Shown: positions 18,329-28,329 of the stretch, piece by piece | Layout: every line of letters begins with the position of its first letter | How positions within the stretch are numbered: position 1 is the stretch's first letter | NCBI GenBank assembly: GCA_012728115.1 | Contig: JAAYFS010000026.1 | Location: 1 to 48,479 of the forward strand | Length of the DNA stretch: 48,479 bases | From: Bacillota bacterium | Lineage (GTDB): Bacteria; Bacillota; Limnochordia; Darwinibacteriales; JAAYFS01 | Direction: 5' to 3' | Made by a program: the position numbers and the translations under genes | The notes under the pieces: model-generated | The model's input: only the letters and a program-made list of their open reading frames with translations | Told to the model about the DNA's origin: nothing | Database searches by the model: none

Positions 18329-19207
18329 TTATTCGATATTTTGGACTTGTTCGCGGATCTTCTCTAACTCGCTCTTTACTTCAACGACCTTTTTAGCTAT
18401 TTCCAAATCATTAGCTTTTGAGCCGATGGTATTGATCTCTCGATTCATTTCTTGAATTAGAAAATCGAGCTTCCGACCCACTGGTTCTTCAGCTTTTAAA
18501 GTTTTGGAAAACTGTTCGACGTGACTTGAAAAACGCACAATCTCTTCGTCTATATTGCATCTATCAGCAAAGATAGCAATTTCCTGTAAAAACCTTTCCT
18601 CTGAAAGGCTTGTACCTTTTAAAAGTTCGTTTAAATTATTTAAGAGCTGTTCTTGATAATGAGTCACCACGAAAGGCGCACGCTGTTCAATAAATTGGAT
18701 GGAGGTTCTAATAGATTCTAACCTTTTTTGGATGTCTTTTGCAAGTTTTTGTCCCTCGATGCCGCGCATATTAATCGCATTGAGACTAGCTATCTCAAGG
18801 GCCTTTAAAACCACTTGAGATAGCTCGTCAACATCGATCTCTTCACTTGATAATTGAATTACTTCTGGCAATCTTATAATTTGATCGAGAGTAATGGGAG
18901 GTGCTCCTGGTAATTCGTTTTGAATCTCCCTTAAAACCTCTATATATCCTTGTAAGAGAGCCTTATCTAACTTGACCATTCTCTCTTTGTCTTCTAATTC
19001 CTCTATCTTTATGTAAAGATCTATTCTACCCCGAGAAAACTTCTCCTTTATATAAGCACGAACAACCTCTTCTAAACCAAAATAATGTCCGTTAGTTCGT
19101 ATATTGACATCTAAGTAGCGATGATTAACCGTTTTAAGCTCGACAGTTACTTTCCAGCCTTGATCGGAAAACTCGCCGCGACCGAATCCAGTCATACTAA
19201 CAACCAT
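18329..19207 (-). CDS. yicC: YicC/YloC family endoribonuclease
   Basis: 292 residues, the normal family length. The signature N-terminus MVVSMTGFGRGE and NHRYLDV are present, as is the C-terminal DUF1732 segment with EEIVRFSSHVEQF and GRKLDFLIQEMNRE. Family members are stress-linked endoribonucleases acting on RNA ends. The ATG has GGAGGT 6 nt upstream. It is the first gene of the run through mihF, remA, gmk and rpoZ. Confidence 0.93.
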   Translation of the reverse strand: MVVSMTGFGRGEFSDQGWKVTVELKTVNHRYLDVNIRTNGHYFGLEEVVRAYIKEKFSRGRIDLYIKIEELEDKERMVKLDKALLQGYIEVLREIQNELPGAPPITLDQIIRLPEVIQLSSEEIDVDELSQVVLKALEIASLNAINMRGIEGQKLAKDIQKRLESIRTSIQFIEQRAPFVVTHYQEQLLNNLNELLKGTSLSEERFLQEIAIFADRCNIDEEIVRFSSHVEQFSKTLKAEEPVGRKLDFLIQEMNREINTIGSKANDLEIAKKVVEVKSELEKIREQVQNIE

Positions 19208-19303
19208 TGATTTACCTCCATTACTATAGCATAACGAATAATATAAAGGGCTGGCTTTTTATAGATAAACCTTCTGTCAAAAAATGAAAACTCCTGCAAA
19301 ATG

Positions 19304-21967
19304 TTAAACTTTTAATAACGAAATATGTTTTCGCACTTTCTTTCTCACTATTCTAATGATGGTATCAAGAACTAAGGTAAATCCTGAAAAAGCGATTACT
19401 AGCAGCCATTCTTCTAAGTCCAAAGGAACAGTTTGAAAGATTTTCTGAAACCAGGGATGATAGATAGTTACCACATGCAAAATCGCCGAACAGGCAACTG
19501 CTAAGACAAGATAAGTATTACCGAATAATCCGATTTCAAAGATCGAATGATACTCCGAGCGGCATTCAAATACGAAAACTAACTGAGCCATCACTAAAGT
19601 AGTAAACGCTATTGTTCGTGCCTTATCCAGATCACTAGGGTGCTGAACTAAAGTAAATACGAATGCTGCTAAAGTACATAGACTGATTATTATTCCTGTA
19701 AAAAGAATCTTTAAATGCAAGCGGCGTGAGAAAATTCCTTCCTTTGGCGAGCGCGGCGGTCTTTCCATAATATCGTCATCACCTGGGTCTACTCCTAAAG
19801 CAATCGCTGGCAATCCATCGGTAACTAAGTTCATCCACAATATTTGAATTGGAATCAATGGAAGAGGCAGACCCGAAATAGTAGCAAGAAACATCGTCAA
19901 TACTTCACCGACATTACAGCTTAATAAGTATCTGATAAACTTACGAATATTATCATATATAATTCTTCCTTCCCGAATCGCTTTAATAATGGTCTCAAAA
20001 TTATCATCGGCTAAAACCATCGAAGATGCTTCTTTAGTCACATCAGTTCCTGTAATCCCCATGCTGATTCCAATATCAGCTTCTTTCACCGCTGGAGCAT
20101 CATTCACTCCATCACCTGTCATACCTACAATTTCACCATTCGCTTTTAAAGCACGTACTATACTTAATTTGTGTTGCGGAGCAACTCTTGCAAATACTCC
20201 TACCCTTTTTACTGCTTCACGTTGTTGGGATTCACCTAAGGCCTCCCACTCATTTCCAGTCATTACTTTATAACCACCAGTTAGTAAACCTAGGTCTTTA
20301 GCGATCGCGGTAGCAGTCTTTTTGTGATCACCAGTAACCATAATGGTCCGGATTCCAGCTAGCCTTGATTGCAGAACAGCTCTCCGAGCTTGGGGTCTAG
20401 GCGGATCGATCATACCAACTAATCCGACAAAGGTAAGTCGTTCTTCAAGTTCTTCGTCCCTGAATGTAAGTCGCTTCATCTCCCGAAATCCAAGTCCAAG
20501 AACCCTCAGCGCTTCATCACCCATTTGTTCCATTGCATCGATAATGTTCTTTTTCAAGCGATTACTTAGAGGAACTACCCCTTCAGGCGTGAGGATCGAA
20601 GTACATCTCTCTAAAATAATATCAGGAGCGCCTTTGACATAAGAAATGGTTCTACCCTTGCTCTGTACTAAAACACTCATTCGTTTTCTGATCGAATCAA
20701 ATGGTATTTCCTTCACCAACTCATACTCACGATCTATCCTACTCTTTTCTACACCCAAACGGGAAGCAACTTCTATTAGAGCAACTTCGGTCGGATCACC
20801 AAAGACATCGTCCTTAGTCACCTGCGCATTGGTACAAATGCAACCGATCCTCAGCGCCTGTTCTAAAAGATCATTGCTTGATTTACTCGGTGTTTCCGTT
20901 AAGTTAATCCATTCTCCAGCCAGCCAATACTTTTGCACTGTCATCTGATTTTCGGTTAAAGTACCTGTCTTATCTGAACAAATCACGGTTGCACACCCAA
21001 GAGTCTCGACAGCAGGTAATTGTCTAACTATCGCATTACAGCGAATCATTCTTTGTACACCAAGCGCTAAAGCGATCGTTACAGCTGCTGGCAATCCCTC
21101 TGGGATGGCTGCAACAGCTAGACTCACTGCGATCAAGAACATTTTATAAATCGGAAATCCCTGGATAATCCCAGCTACAAATACTATCACTACAAAGACC
21201 AAACAAGCAAGTACCAACCATTTGCCTAATTGGGCTAAACGTTGTTGTAACGGTGTATCCATTTTCATTGTATCTTGAATCATGCCCGCGATCCTACCAA
21301 TTTCGGTATCCATCCCAGTACCAACAACGATCGCTTTACATCGTCCCTTTGTTACTAGGGTGCCCATAAAAAGCATATTTGCTTGATCGCCAAGTGGCAC
21401 TTTATCTGTACTTGGGCTAAAATCCGCTCGTTTGTCAACAGGTACGGATTCACCCGTTAATGCTGCTTCGTTTACACCCAAACCATTCTCGTCAAACAAT
21501 CGGCAATCAGCAGGAACTCGATCGCCAGCTTCAAGCAGGATTATATCCCCTGGTACAAGTGCCGAAGCCTGAACATGCATCAATTTTCCATCTCGCATTA
21601 CTTTTGATATCGGGGTAGTTAAATCTTTTAACGCTTCGAGGGATTTTTCAGCACGGTATTCCTGAATAAAACCTAAAACAGCATTTAAGATCACGATAGC
21701 TAGAATCGCTAATGCATCCATCACTTCACCTAAGAGAGCAGAGATCCCAATTGTTGCTAAAAGAACTAGTACCATGAGATCGTTGAACTGTTTTAGAAAA
21801 ACAACTATTAATGAATCTTTCTTGGTTTCTTTGATCATATTTGGTCCAAAATTTGCCAGACGTTTGGTTGCCTCTTTCGATGTTAACCCATTTTTTAGGT
21901 TAGTTTTCACTTTTTGGCAGACTTCAGTTAAACTCAATTTGTACCAGTTGATGTGCAACAATGCCAC
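19304..21967 (-). CDS. cation-transporting P-type ATPase, calcium type (P2A)
   Basis: 887 residues. The actuator motif TGES is at 171-174, PEGLP in transmembrane helix 4 is at 289-293, and the phosphorylated Asp332 lies in [10 protein letters not shown]. The hinge motif TGDGVNDAP and the C-terminal helices follow. The PEGLP motif and a late NVGEVLTMF / NLVTDGLPA segment match the Ca2+ sites of SERCA/PMCA pumps, so ATP-driven Ca2+ export is likely; Mn2+ is possible. The frame has no ATG near its N-terminus. A GTG is used, with GGGGA 7 nt before it. Confidence 0.9.
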   Translation of the reverse strand: MALLHINWYKLSLTEVCQKVKTNLKNGLTSKEATKRLANFGPNMIKETKKDSLIVVFLKQFNDLMVLVLLATIGISALLGEVMDALAILAIVILNAVLGFIQEYRAEKSLEALKDLTTPISKVMRDGKLMHVQASALVPGDIILLEAGDRVPADCRLFDENGLGVNEAALTGESVPVDKRADFSPSTDKVPLGDQANMLFMGTLVTKGRCKAIVVGTGMDTEIGRIAGMIQDTMKMDTPLQQRLAQLGKWLVLACLVFVVIVFVAGIIQGFPIYKMFLIAVSLAVAAIPEGLPAAVTIALALGVQRMIRCNAIVRQLPAVETLGCATVICSDKTGTLTENQMTVQKYWLAGEWINLTETPSKSSNDLLEQALRIGCICTNAQVTKDDVFGDPTEVALIEVASRLGVEKSRIDREYELVKEIPFDSIRKRMSVLVQSKGRTISYVKGAPDIILERCTSILTPEGVVPLSNRLKKNIIDAMEQMGDEALRVLGLGFREMKRLTFRDEELEERLTFVGLVGMIDPPRPQARRAVLQSRLAGIRTIMVTGDHKKTATAIAKDLGLLTGGYKVMTGNEWEALGESQQREAVKRVGVFARVAPQHKLSIVRALKANGEIVGMTGDGVNDAPAVKEADIGISMGITGTDVTKEASSMVLADDNFETIIKAIREGRIIYDNIRKFIRYLLSCNVGEVLTMFLATISGLPLPLIPIQILWMNLVTDGLPAIALGVDPGDDDIMERPPRSPKEGIFSRRLHLKILFTGIIISLCTLAAFVFTLVQHPSDLDKARTIAFTTLVMAQLVFVFECRSEYHSIFEIGLFGNTYLVLAVACSAILHVVTIYHPWFQKIFQTVPLDLEEWLLVIAFSGFTLVLDTIIRIVRKKVRKHISLLKV

Positions 21968-22010
21968 CCCATTTTCCCCATGATCTTACTGATACCTATT
22001 CTAATGCTCG

Positions 22011-22040
22011 ATAAAAAATGCCAGGCATCAGCCTGGCATT
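22011..22040 (-). terminator. intrinsic terminator after the TPR lipoprotein gene
   Basis: A perfect 10-bp stem (AATGCCAGGC and complement) with a 4-nt loop, followed in the minus direction by TTTTTTAT. It lies 31 nt after the TPR gene and before the ATPase. Confidence 0.88.
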
Positions 22041-22071
22041 CAACAAATTTCACTTTAAATCATGTGTAAGT

Positions 22072-22788
22072 TTAATCCTCAAGTTCCATTGCTCTTTCAA
22101 AGAAATGCTTTGCTTTCTCCGACTCACCTTTTTGTTCATAAATCTTGCCTAGATAGTATTGCACTTCTCCTTTTTGAGAATTGATTCTATAGGCTAAATC
22201 TAACTCTTCTAAAGCTTTGTCAAGATCGTCAATAAAGAAAAGAGATTTTCCTAAATATATTCGTGCATCATATAGATCTGGGGCAATCTCTAATGCTTTG
22301 GTCATATAGTCGATGGTTTCAGAGTATCCTTCCTTGTTAAAGGAGATCACTCCAAGCCCATATAACGCTCGAGCTTGTTCCTCTGTTTCAATCGCCTTAT
22401 AATACGCATCGGAAGCTTTATCCACTTCATCGAGATATAAATAACATTCCCCAATCAATGCGTAAATCCATTCTTCCTCTGGTTTTACTTCCAGAGCGGA
22501 TAAAAAGTAACTGATCGCAGTATGATAATCTCCCGTGATCCGATAACTCATTCCCATTAACACTAATGGCTCGATATCGTCGGGATTGCGAGATATGGCT
22601 TGACGAAACTCTGCTCTAGCAGCATCAAGCGCAAAAAAACCTGGCAGAGGTTCTTCAAATCCAATAAGGTGGTAATATAAAGCCTGGATTCCATAACGAA
22701 TATTCAAAGCTAATTCATTTGAACACGCTATCAACGTAAACCCAAGAAGTATGATCAGCGCTAAAATAAACATATTTTTTCTAGTCAT
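22072..22788 (-). CDS. TPR-repeat lipoprotein
   Basis: 238 residues. A hydrophobic signal segment ends in the lipobox LIAC with Cys22, so the protein should be lipid-anchored outside the membrane. About five tetratricopeptide repeats follow (for example EPLVLMGMSYRITGDYHTAI and QYYLGKIYEQKGESEKA), which form a protein-binding solenoid. AAGGAG precedes the ATG. It is divergent from rqcH and has its own terminator, so it appears to be a single-gene unit. No specific partner is indicated. Confidence 0.85.
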   Translation of the reverse strand: MTRKNMFILALIILLGFTLIACSNELALNIRYGIQALYYHLIGFEEPLPGFFALDAARAEFRQAISRNPDDIEPLVLMGMSYRITGDYHTAISYFLSALEVKPEEEWIYALIGECYLYLDEVDKASDAYYKAIETEEQARALYGLGVISFNKEGYSETIDYMTKALEIAPDLYDARIYLGKSLFFIDDLDKALEELDLAYRINSQKGEVQYYLGKIYEQKGESEKAKHFFERAMELED

Positions 22789-22855
22789 AAAGGTGCTCCT
22801 TTATTATCTTTAACTAAATGATATAATATTTCGGCTGGTTAATCAATCCTTGCTT

Positions 22856-22864
22856 TGTTATACT
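22856..22864 (+). promoter_or_regulatory. candidate extended -10 promoter for rqcH
   Basis: TGTTATACT, an extended -10 element (TG-n-TATACT), lies about 35 nt before the rqcH start. The -35 region 17 nt upstream (TGGTTA) is a poor match. Confidence 0.4.
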
Positions 22865-22898
22865 CATCATAGAAACTCGCAACAAGGAGGAAAAATAA

Positions 22899-24644
22899 AT
22901 GCCGTTTGACGGATTGGCAGTTGCTGTGATATGTCAGGAATTGCATGCCAAACTTTTTAATGCTCGAGTCAATAAAATCTACCAAGTGGATAAATATACT
23001 ATCGTCTTTAACCTTCGTCTTCCTGGGAAAAACAAAAAACTAATAATCTCTGCTGACCCAACTCATCCGCGGATTCATACAACAAAAGTTGACTTTTCTA
23101 ATCCCTTAAGACCGCCAGCATTCTGCATGCTTTTACGTAAATATCTTGAACCAAGCAGGATTGTTTCGATCACTCAACAGGATCTTGAACGGATCATTCG
23201 GATTCAGTTTGAAGCTCTTGATGAAACTGGCGATCTTAGCATAAAGACTTTGGTCTTTGAGCTAATGGGAAGACATAGTAATATTATCCTATTAGATAAA
23301 GATGAAAATATTCTCGACGGTATCCATCGTTTAACAACTCTGGACGGTACACGTCAAGTGATCCCTGGGGCTAGTTATGTTGCTCCCCCAGATCAAGGAA
23401 AGGTGGATCCAACCATGGTTACATATCAAGAATTTTTCGATCACCTAAGACTCCTGCCTGCCAGCGAAAAAATCGCTCAAAATCTACTTGACACATACCA
23501 GGGAATAAGCCCACTAGCTGCTAAGGAGATCCTTCACCGCGCCCAACTTAATCCTTCGATCCAAAGAAAGGACACCACCAATGAGGATTGGGATAATCTC
23601 TGGCATAGCCTGCAACAACTGCTTAAAGAAATCGAAGAAGGCGGTATACCATCTTTAATTCGTTACCCACAAAAGGAGGATTTCGCTGCTTATCAAGTCA
23701 CAAATGAAGAAATAACTCGCTACCCAGCATTCGATAATTTATTAGACTATTTCTACACAGATCGAATCACTCACGCCAAGATTCAGCAGTACCAATCTTC
23801 ATTAAGTAAGAGTTTAAAAACTCATTTAGAAAGGCTCCAGAAAAAAGAAGGATTACAAAAGCAAGCACTCTTTGAAGCTGAGAATGCTGCTGAATGGCGA
23901 ATAATAGGGGAAATACTTACTGCTAATCTCTACCAGGTTAAAAAAGGAGAGCAAGAAATACTGCTTCCTAATTTCTATGACCCTGATCAAAAAGAAATAA
24001 AAATCCAATTAGATCCAAGGCTATCACCTAGTCAAAATGCCCAACGATACTTCAAACGATACACAAAAGCGAAAAACAGTAAAAAAATCATTGAGGAACA
24101 GTTAGAAAAAACGAAAGCCGAGCGAAGTTATTTAGAGGAGACACTAACTCATATCATGCTAGCAGACACAATAGAAACTCTAAATGAGATCGAAGAAGAA
24201 TTAGTGGAAACGGGGTTTTTGAATAGATCAAAAAAAACCCAAGCGAGGAAAGGGTCTAAAACAGGAACTAAAACATATGAATGTTACATTTCTTCTGACG
24301 AGATACCAATTTTCATCGGAAGAAGCAATAAACAAAATGACGAGTTAACGTTTAGAATCGGGCGTCCCGATGATCTATGGTTACATGCCCAAAAAATACC
24401 AGGTAGCCACGTAATCATTCGTTGCGATGGTGAAGTTCCTCAGACAACTATTCTTGAGGCCGCCACCCTCGCTGCTCGCTTTTCCAAAGCAGCAAATTTA
24501 ACTAAAGTTCCCGTCGATTACGCTAAGCGTAAGCATGTTCGTAAACCAAGTGGTGCCAAACCAGGATTCGTTATCTATGATCACTTTGAAACAATAATTG
24601 TGAACCCGAATGACAAAACCTTCCTTCCAAATAAAAAAGAATAG
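22899..24644 (+). CDS. rqcH: Rqc2/RqcH-type ribosome quality control protein (NFACT family)
   Basis: 581 residues. NFACT-N begins MPFDGLAVAVICQEL and contains ELMGRHSN. Helical coiled-coil arms occupy roughly residues 280-440, and NFACT-R carries FIGRSNKQND and DDLWLHAQKIPGSHV. The protein binds stalled 50S-peptidyl-tRNA complexes and adds alanine tails that mark nascent chains for degradation; older annotation calls it a fibronectin-binding protein. AAGGAGG precedes the ATG. Monocistronic on the plus strand, with a terminator downstream. Confidence 0.93.
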   Translation: MPFDGLAVAVICQELHAKLFNARVNKIYQVDKYTIVFNLRLPGKNKKLIISADPTHPRIHTTKVDFSNPLRPPAFCMLLRKYLEPSRIVSITQQDLERIIRIQFEALDETGDLSIKTLVFELMGRHSNIILLDKDENILDGIHRLTTLDGTRQVIPGASYVAPPDQGKVDPTMVTYQEFFDHLRLLPASEKIAQNLLDTYQGISPLAAKEILHRAQLNPSIQRKDTTNEDWDNLWHSLQQLLKEIEEGGIPSLIRYPQKEDFAAYQVTNEEITRYPAFDNLLDYFYTDRITHAKIQQYQSSLSKSLKTHLERLQKKEGLQKQALFEAENAAEWRIIGEILTANLYQVKKGEQEILLPNFYDPDQKEIKIQLDPRLSPSQNAQRYFKRYTKAKNSKKIIEEQLEKTKAERSYLEETLTHIMLADTIETLNEIEEELVETGFLNRSKKTQARKGSKTGTKTYECYISSDEIPIFIGRSNKQNDELTFRIGRPDDLWLHAQKIPGSHVIIRCDGEVPQTTILEAATLAARFSKAANLTKVPVDYAKRKHVRKPSGAKPGFVIYDHFETIIVNPNDKTFLPNKKE

Positions 24645-24723
24645 CAAAAAGTGAGCGAGTCCACCCCCCTAGGTCATCTACGCCCACCCTCTGCTCTGAA
24701 AGGTACAATAGTCGAAAATCACT

Positions 24724-24753
24724 ATTATACCGAGTTTATGATATTTAGTACAA
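24724..24753 (-). promoter_or_regulatory. candidate promoter pointing antisense to the end of rqcH
   Basis: On the minus strand TTGTAC, an 18-nt spacer and TATAAT. A 6-bp inverted repeat (AATAGT...ACTATT, 24707-24726) overlaps the start side of the -10. The transcript would cross a locally GC-rich stretch (24655-24700) and enter the 3' end of rqcH antisense. No open frame follows. Confidence 0.4.
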
Positions 24754-24763
24754 ATTATTCTAT

Positions 24764-24799
24764 AGGCCGTTAGGAATTCCTCTAATTTCGGCCTTTTTA
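24764..24799 (+). terminator. intrinsic terminator after rqcH
   Basis: Stem AGGCCG/CGGCCT extended internally by TTAG/CTAA across a bulge, followed on the plus strand by TTTTTATTT. It lies between the convergent rqcH and purH genes. Confidence 0.75.
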
Positions 24800-24819
24800 T
24801 TTGTAAAATTTTCGTAAAA

Positions 24820-26337
24820 CTAGTGTTTGAAATGCCTTATTCCAGTGAATAACATCGCGATTCCATATTTATCACAAGCATCAATACTTTCTTTATCGCG
24901 GATCGAACCACCAGGTTGAATAATCGCGGTGATTCCAGCTTGATGTGCAGTTTCAATACTATCCGCAAACGGGAAAAATGCATCAGAAGCCATAACCGCT
25001 CCTTTCGCCTTGTCTCCAGCTTGTTCGATCGCTAATCGTACGGATTGAACACGATTCATTTGACCTGCCCCTACCCCAATTAGTTGCCGATCTTTGCATA
25101 CTACAATCGCATTGGATTTAACGTGTTTTACCACTTTCCAAGCAAAACGTAGATCCGCTAACTCCTCACTAGTTGGTTGACACTTGGTTACAACCCGTAA
25201 TTCTTCTTCAATGAGATCGATATTGTCCTCCGTTTGTAACAAAACTCCTCCCCTGACCTTTTTCCAATCAAGTTCATCGCTCTTGCTTGGTTTTAGTTTC
25301 AATAGCCTTAAGTTCTTTTTCTGGGTAAGAATTTCTAAGGCATCGTCTAAAAAATCTGGGGCAATTATAATTTCCAAAAAGACATTGGACTCTTGGATCG
25401 CTTCAGCGGTTTTTCGACAAATAGGGCGGTTACAAGCCACGATTCCACCAAAGATCGATACGGGATCCGCTTCGTAGACACGTTGATACGCTTCTGCCAA
25501 TGAATCCGCTACTGCCAAACCGCACGGATTAGTATGTTTTACCGCCACTACGCATGGTTCATCAAACTCACAAGCCATTCTCCAAGCGGCATCCGCATCA
25601 TAAATATTGTTGAACGATAGTTGCTTACCATGGATTTGCTCTGCATCCGCCAAACCAACGGATTTAGGAGGCATCTGGCGATAAAAAGCTGCCTGTTGAA
25701 TAGGATTTTCACCATAGCGTAATTCCATAACCTTTTTCAAGGCAATAGTCTTTGTTGGTGTAAATCCTGATTCTCCTAAGTAGTCACTAATTAAAGTGTC
25801 GTAATATGCGGTGTGAGCGAAGGCTTTGGCAGCAAGTTTTTTGCGTGTTATTGCATCCACTTCTCCACCTTTTAGTTGGGAAATAACTTCATCATAATCC
25901 TTAGGATCCGAAACCACAAGAACTCTCGGATGATTCTTAGCAGCAGCTCGAATCAATGTCGGTCCACCGATATCGATGTTTTCTAGTACTTCTTCAAAAG
26001 TACTTTTTGGATCCTGGCTCACCAGCTCGAAAGGATATAAATTAACTGCAACTAAGTCAATCAGCGCACCGCCGATGGAACTGAGCTGCTTAAGATGTTC
26101 GGGTGTATCTTTTGCTAGGATTCCTCCATGAATTCGCGGATGAAGGGTCTTTACTCTCCCATCAAGGATCTCAGGAAATTCTGTTATTTCAGAGATATAA
26201 GTAACTGGGACACCGTTTGATTTTAAAGTGTTATAGGTACCACCCGTAGAAATTATTTCGTAACCTAATTCGACTAAAGCAGCGGCAAAATCTACAATTC
26301 CCGCCTTATCAAAGACACTTAAGAGCGCTTTACCCAT
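24820..26337 (-). CDS. purH: bifunctional AICAR formyltransferase / IMP cyclohydrolase
   Basis: 505 residues. The N-terminal IMP cyclohydrolase domain contains [14 protein letters not shown] and GGRVKTLHP-like [14 protein letters not shown]. The C-terminal AICAR transformylase contains KHTNPCG and [11 protein letters not shown]. It carries out the last two steps of IMP synthesis. The start is placed at MGKALLS, with AGGA 8 nt upstream; an ATG three codons earlier overlaps that site. No other pur genes are adjacent, so purH is isolated here. Confidence 0.96.
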   Translation of the reverse strand: MGKALLSVFDKAGIVDFAAALVELGYEIISTGGTYNTLKSNGVPVTYISEITEFPEILDGRVKTLHPRIHGGILAKDTPEHLKQLSSIGGALIDLVAVNLYPFELVSQDPKSTFEEVLENIDIGGPTLIRAAAKNHPRVLVVSDPKDYDEVISQLKGGEVDAITRKKLAAKAFAHTAYYDTLISDYLGESGFTPTKTIALKKVMELRYGENPIQQAAFYRQMPPKSVGLADAEQIHGKQLSFNNIYDADAAWRMACEFDEPCVVAVKHTNPCGLAVADSLAEAYQRVYEADPVSIFGGIVACNRPICRKTAEAIQESNVFLEIIIAPDFLDDALEILTQKKNLRLLKLKPSKSDELDWKKVRGGVLLQTEDNIDLIEEELRVVTKCQPTSEELADLRFAWKVVKHVKSNAIVVCKDRQLIGVGAGQMNRVQSVRLAIEQAGDKAKGAVMASDAFFPFADSIETAHQAGITAIIQPGGSIRDKESIDACDKYGIAMLFTGIRHFKH

Positions 26338-26422
26338 AATTTCCATCCTTTCTAATTGTTTATTTTATCCATTGCAGGAGAAACTAAAAAAGCGAAAATA
26401 ACCTAAAGCAGGAGGAGTAATC

Positions 26423-26797
26423 ATGCTTTCTCCCGAAATGAAGGAAACTTTTGAAGGTTTACCTGAAAAAATCCAAGCGATCCGACAAGAGATTTCTCAA
26501 TTACGTGAAGAAGTCTCTCGTCCTAACATCGAAGAGATAATAAATTCTCTCCAAAATATTGTTCAAACTGATAGCTCTGCTTTTGCGGATAAGATCCGTC
26601 AACTAGAGGAAGAAAACCAAAGACTAAGAGCCGAGAAAAATGCCCTTCTTAAATCATATCAAGAAGCGGTAGGAATCTTTGATATGTTCACCAATATGGC
26701 AAGTATATCTCAAATCATGAGTCTTGGAGATTTCAAAGAGCAAATGAAAAATATCTTCGATAACTCGGAATATCTGCTAGTGATAAATGATAAATAA
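26423..26797 (+). CDS. small coiled-coil protein of unknown function
   Basis: 124 residues, not recognised. Residues 10-40 and 55-85 have strong heptad patterns rich in Glu, Lys, Gln and Leu, for example IRQLEEENQRLRAEKNALL, so two coiled-coil segments are likely. There are no membrane segments, signal or cysteines. An excellent AGGAGGAG ribosome-binding site precedes the ATG. It is divergent from purH and convergent with the permease gene, so it is a lone unit. The C-terminal part (FDMFTNMASISQIMSLGDFK) may form a separate helix bundle. Confidence 0.7.
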   Translation: MLSPEMKETFEGLPEKIQAIRQEISQLREEVSRPNIEEIINSLQNIVQTDSSAFADKIRQLEEENQRLRAEKNALLKSYQEAVGIFDMFTNMASISQIMSLGDFKEQMKNIFDNSEYLLVINDK

Positions 26798-26830
26798 AAG
26801 GGACGAACTTTGAAAAAGAGTTCATCCCTT
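26797..26830 (-). terminator. terminator after the purine permease gene
   Basis: An imperfect stem (AAGGGA-c-GAACT with AGTTC-a-TCCCTT) followed in the minus direction by TTTTATTTAT. It lies between the convergent permease and coiled-coil genes; the plus-strand side lacks a T run. Confidence 0.7.
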
Positions 26831-26871
26831 CGAGCAACGATCGAATTTAGAAACCTTCTAGTGACTCGTTA

Positions 26872-28218
26872 CTACGCTAAGAAGATAAAGTATAGGACGA
26901 AGACAATAGCTAGAATATTAACCACCCAGTTTGTCTTCTCTTTCTTACCAGCGATAAGGTTGATCGCTGCGTAGGAAATAAATCCAAAACCGATACCTGT
27001 TGAAATACTATATGCAAAAGGCATCATTACCATGGTTAAGAACGCAGGCATTGCTTCAGTAAAATCAGCCCAATCAATACTTAGTACGTTTCTAACCATC
27101 AAGATTCCAACTACAATCAATGCTGGAGCTGTTGCAGCTGCTGGCACGATACCCACTAATGGCATAAAGAATAATGACAACAAGAAGAGGATTGATGTTA
27201 CGATACCTGTAAGTCCAGTTCTTCCACCTTCAGAAACACCTGCAGCACTCTCAACAAAGGTAGTTACAGTACTTGTTCCAACTATAGCTCCTCCAACTGT
27301 TCCGATTGCATCTGCGAGTAATGCTTTATCTGCTTTAGGTAGGTTACCGTCCTTATCAAGATATCCAGCCTGAGTTGAAACTCCGATCAATGTACCAGCG
27401 GTATCGAAGATATCAACCATTAACAGTGCAAGGAGAACACCAATCATATTTAGTTTAAGTGCACCAACGATATCAAGTTTGAAGGCAACCGATGTAAAAT
27501 CAGCCCATTTTGGTAAAGCAACTATACCATCGATAGCGCCCGTTACTCCAATACCAGGAATCATTCCAAAGACTGTTGCGGCCAGAATACTCCACAATAA
27601 AGCTCCTTTGACATTGTAAGCATATAGTACTCCTGCAACGATAAGTCCAAATAGTGTCACGATAGCATCTTTGGATGTTAAATCACCAAGGGCTATGATT
27701 GTATCTGGATTGCTTACCAAAATTCCTGAACTTTGGAAACCGATAAAAGCGATAAATAATCCGATCCCAGCACTGATAGCAGATTTTAATGTCATCGGAA
27801 TTGCATTTACTATTTGCGAACGGAATTTGGACAGACTCAAGAGAATAAAGAGAACTCCTTCGATAAACACCAAACCAAGAGCTACTTCCCAGGAAACACC
27901 CATTTGCTTACATATTGTAAAAGCAAAGAAAGCATTAAGTCCCATACCTGGTGCTAAAGCAAATGGATAATTGGTTAAAAGTGCCATAGCCACTGTTCCG
28001 ATTATGGTGGCGATGATGGTTGCAATAAATACGCCGTTCCAACTCATTTCTGCTGCCGAAAGAATGTTTGGGTTTACAAAAATGATGTAAACCATGGTCA
28101 TAAATGTTGTGATTCCTGCAATGATTTCTGTTCTGACAGTGGTGTTGTTTTCTTTCAACTTAAACCACTTTTCAAGTAATCCTGGGGATTGTCCCGCACT
28201 CGTACCTTTTACTGCCAT
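26872..28218 (-). CDS. AzgA-type NCS2 purine permease (guanine/hypoxanthine/adenine)
   Basis: 448 residues from the ATG at 28218, which has GGGAGG 10 nt upstream. About 12-14 hydrophobic segments are present. The motifs APGMGLNAFFAFT and ISAGIGLFIAFIGFQ and a later TFVESAAGVSEGGRTGLT segment identify the AzgA/PbuG branch of the nucleobase:cation symporters. It imports purine bases for salvage. A long frame extension upstream lacks a ribosome-binding site. A 14-bp palindrome lies 27 nt before the start. Confidence 0.9.
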   Translation of the reverse strand: MAVKGTSAGQSPGLLEKWFKLKENNTTVRTEIIAGITTFMTMVYIIFVNPNILSAAEMSWNGVFIATIIATIIGTVAMALLTNYPFALAPGMGLNAFFAFTICKQMGVSWEVALGLVFIEGVLFILLSLSKFRSQIVNAIPMTLKSAISAGIGLFIAFIGFQSSGILVSNPDTIIALGDLTSKDAIVTLFGLIVAGVLYAYNVKGALLWSILAATVFGMIPGIGVTGAIDGIVALPKWADFTSVAFKLDIVGALKLNMIGVLLALLMVDIFDTAGTLIGVSTQAGYLDKDGNLPKADKALLADAIGTVGGAIVGTSTVTTFVESAAGVSEGGRTGLTGIVTSILFLLSLFFMPLVGIVPAAATAPALIVVGILMVRNVLSIDWADFTEAMPAFLTMVMMPFAYSISTGIGFGFISYAAINLIAGKKEKTNWVVNILAIVFVLYFIFLA

Positions 28219-28244
28219 ATACAGTATTCCTCCCAAAATTTTTT

Positions 28245-28258
28245 TGACAAATTTGTCA
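28245..28258. promoter_or_regulatory. palindromic operator candidate upstream of the purine permease
   Basis: TGACAAATTTGTCA is a perfect 14-bp palindrome 27 nt before the permease start, and a partial TTGTCGAAATT copy lies just upstream. It could bind a dimeric regulator. No purine-riboswitch core was recognised in this leader. Confidence 0.4.
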
Positions 28259-28329
28259 GGTATCAATTTCGACAAAAACCGGTCATTTCCTTCTAATATA
28301 CAAAAAATGTTCGTCTTGTTTCGTATTTA

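Noticed and set aside
19208-19303. TTGACA-type promoter for yicC
   Set aside because: A perfect TTGACA exists on the minus strand near 19275, but no -10 hexamer lies at a usable spacing.
26337-26422. Purine-sensing leader upstream of purH
   Set aside because: The purH to coiled-coil gene gap is under 90 nt and shows no riboswitch core or conserved operator.
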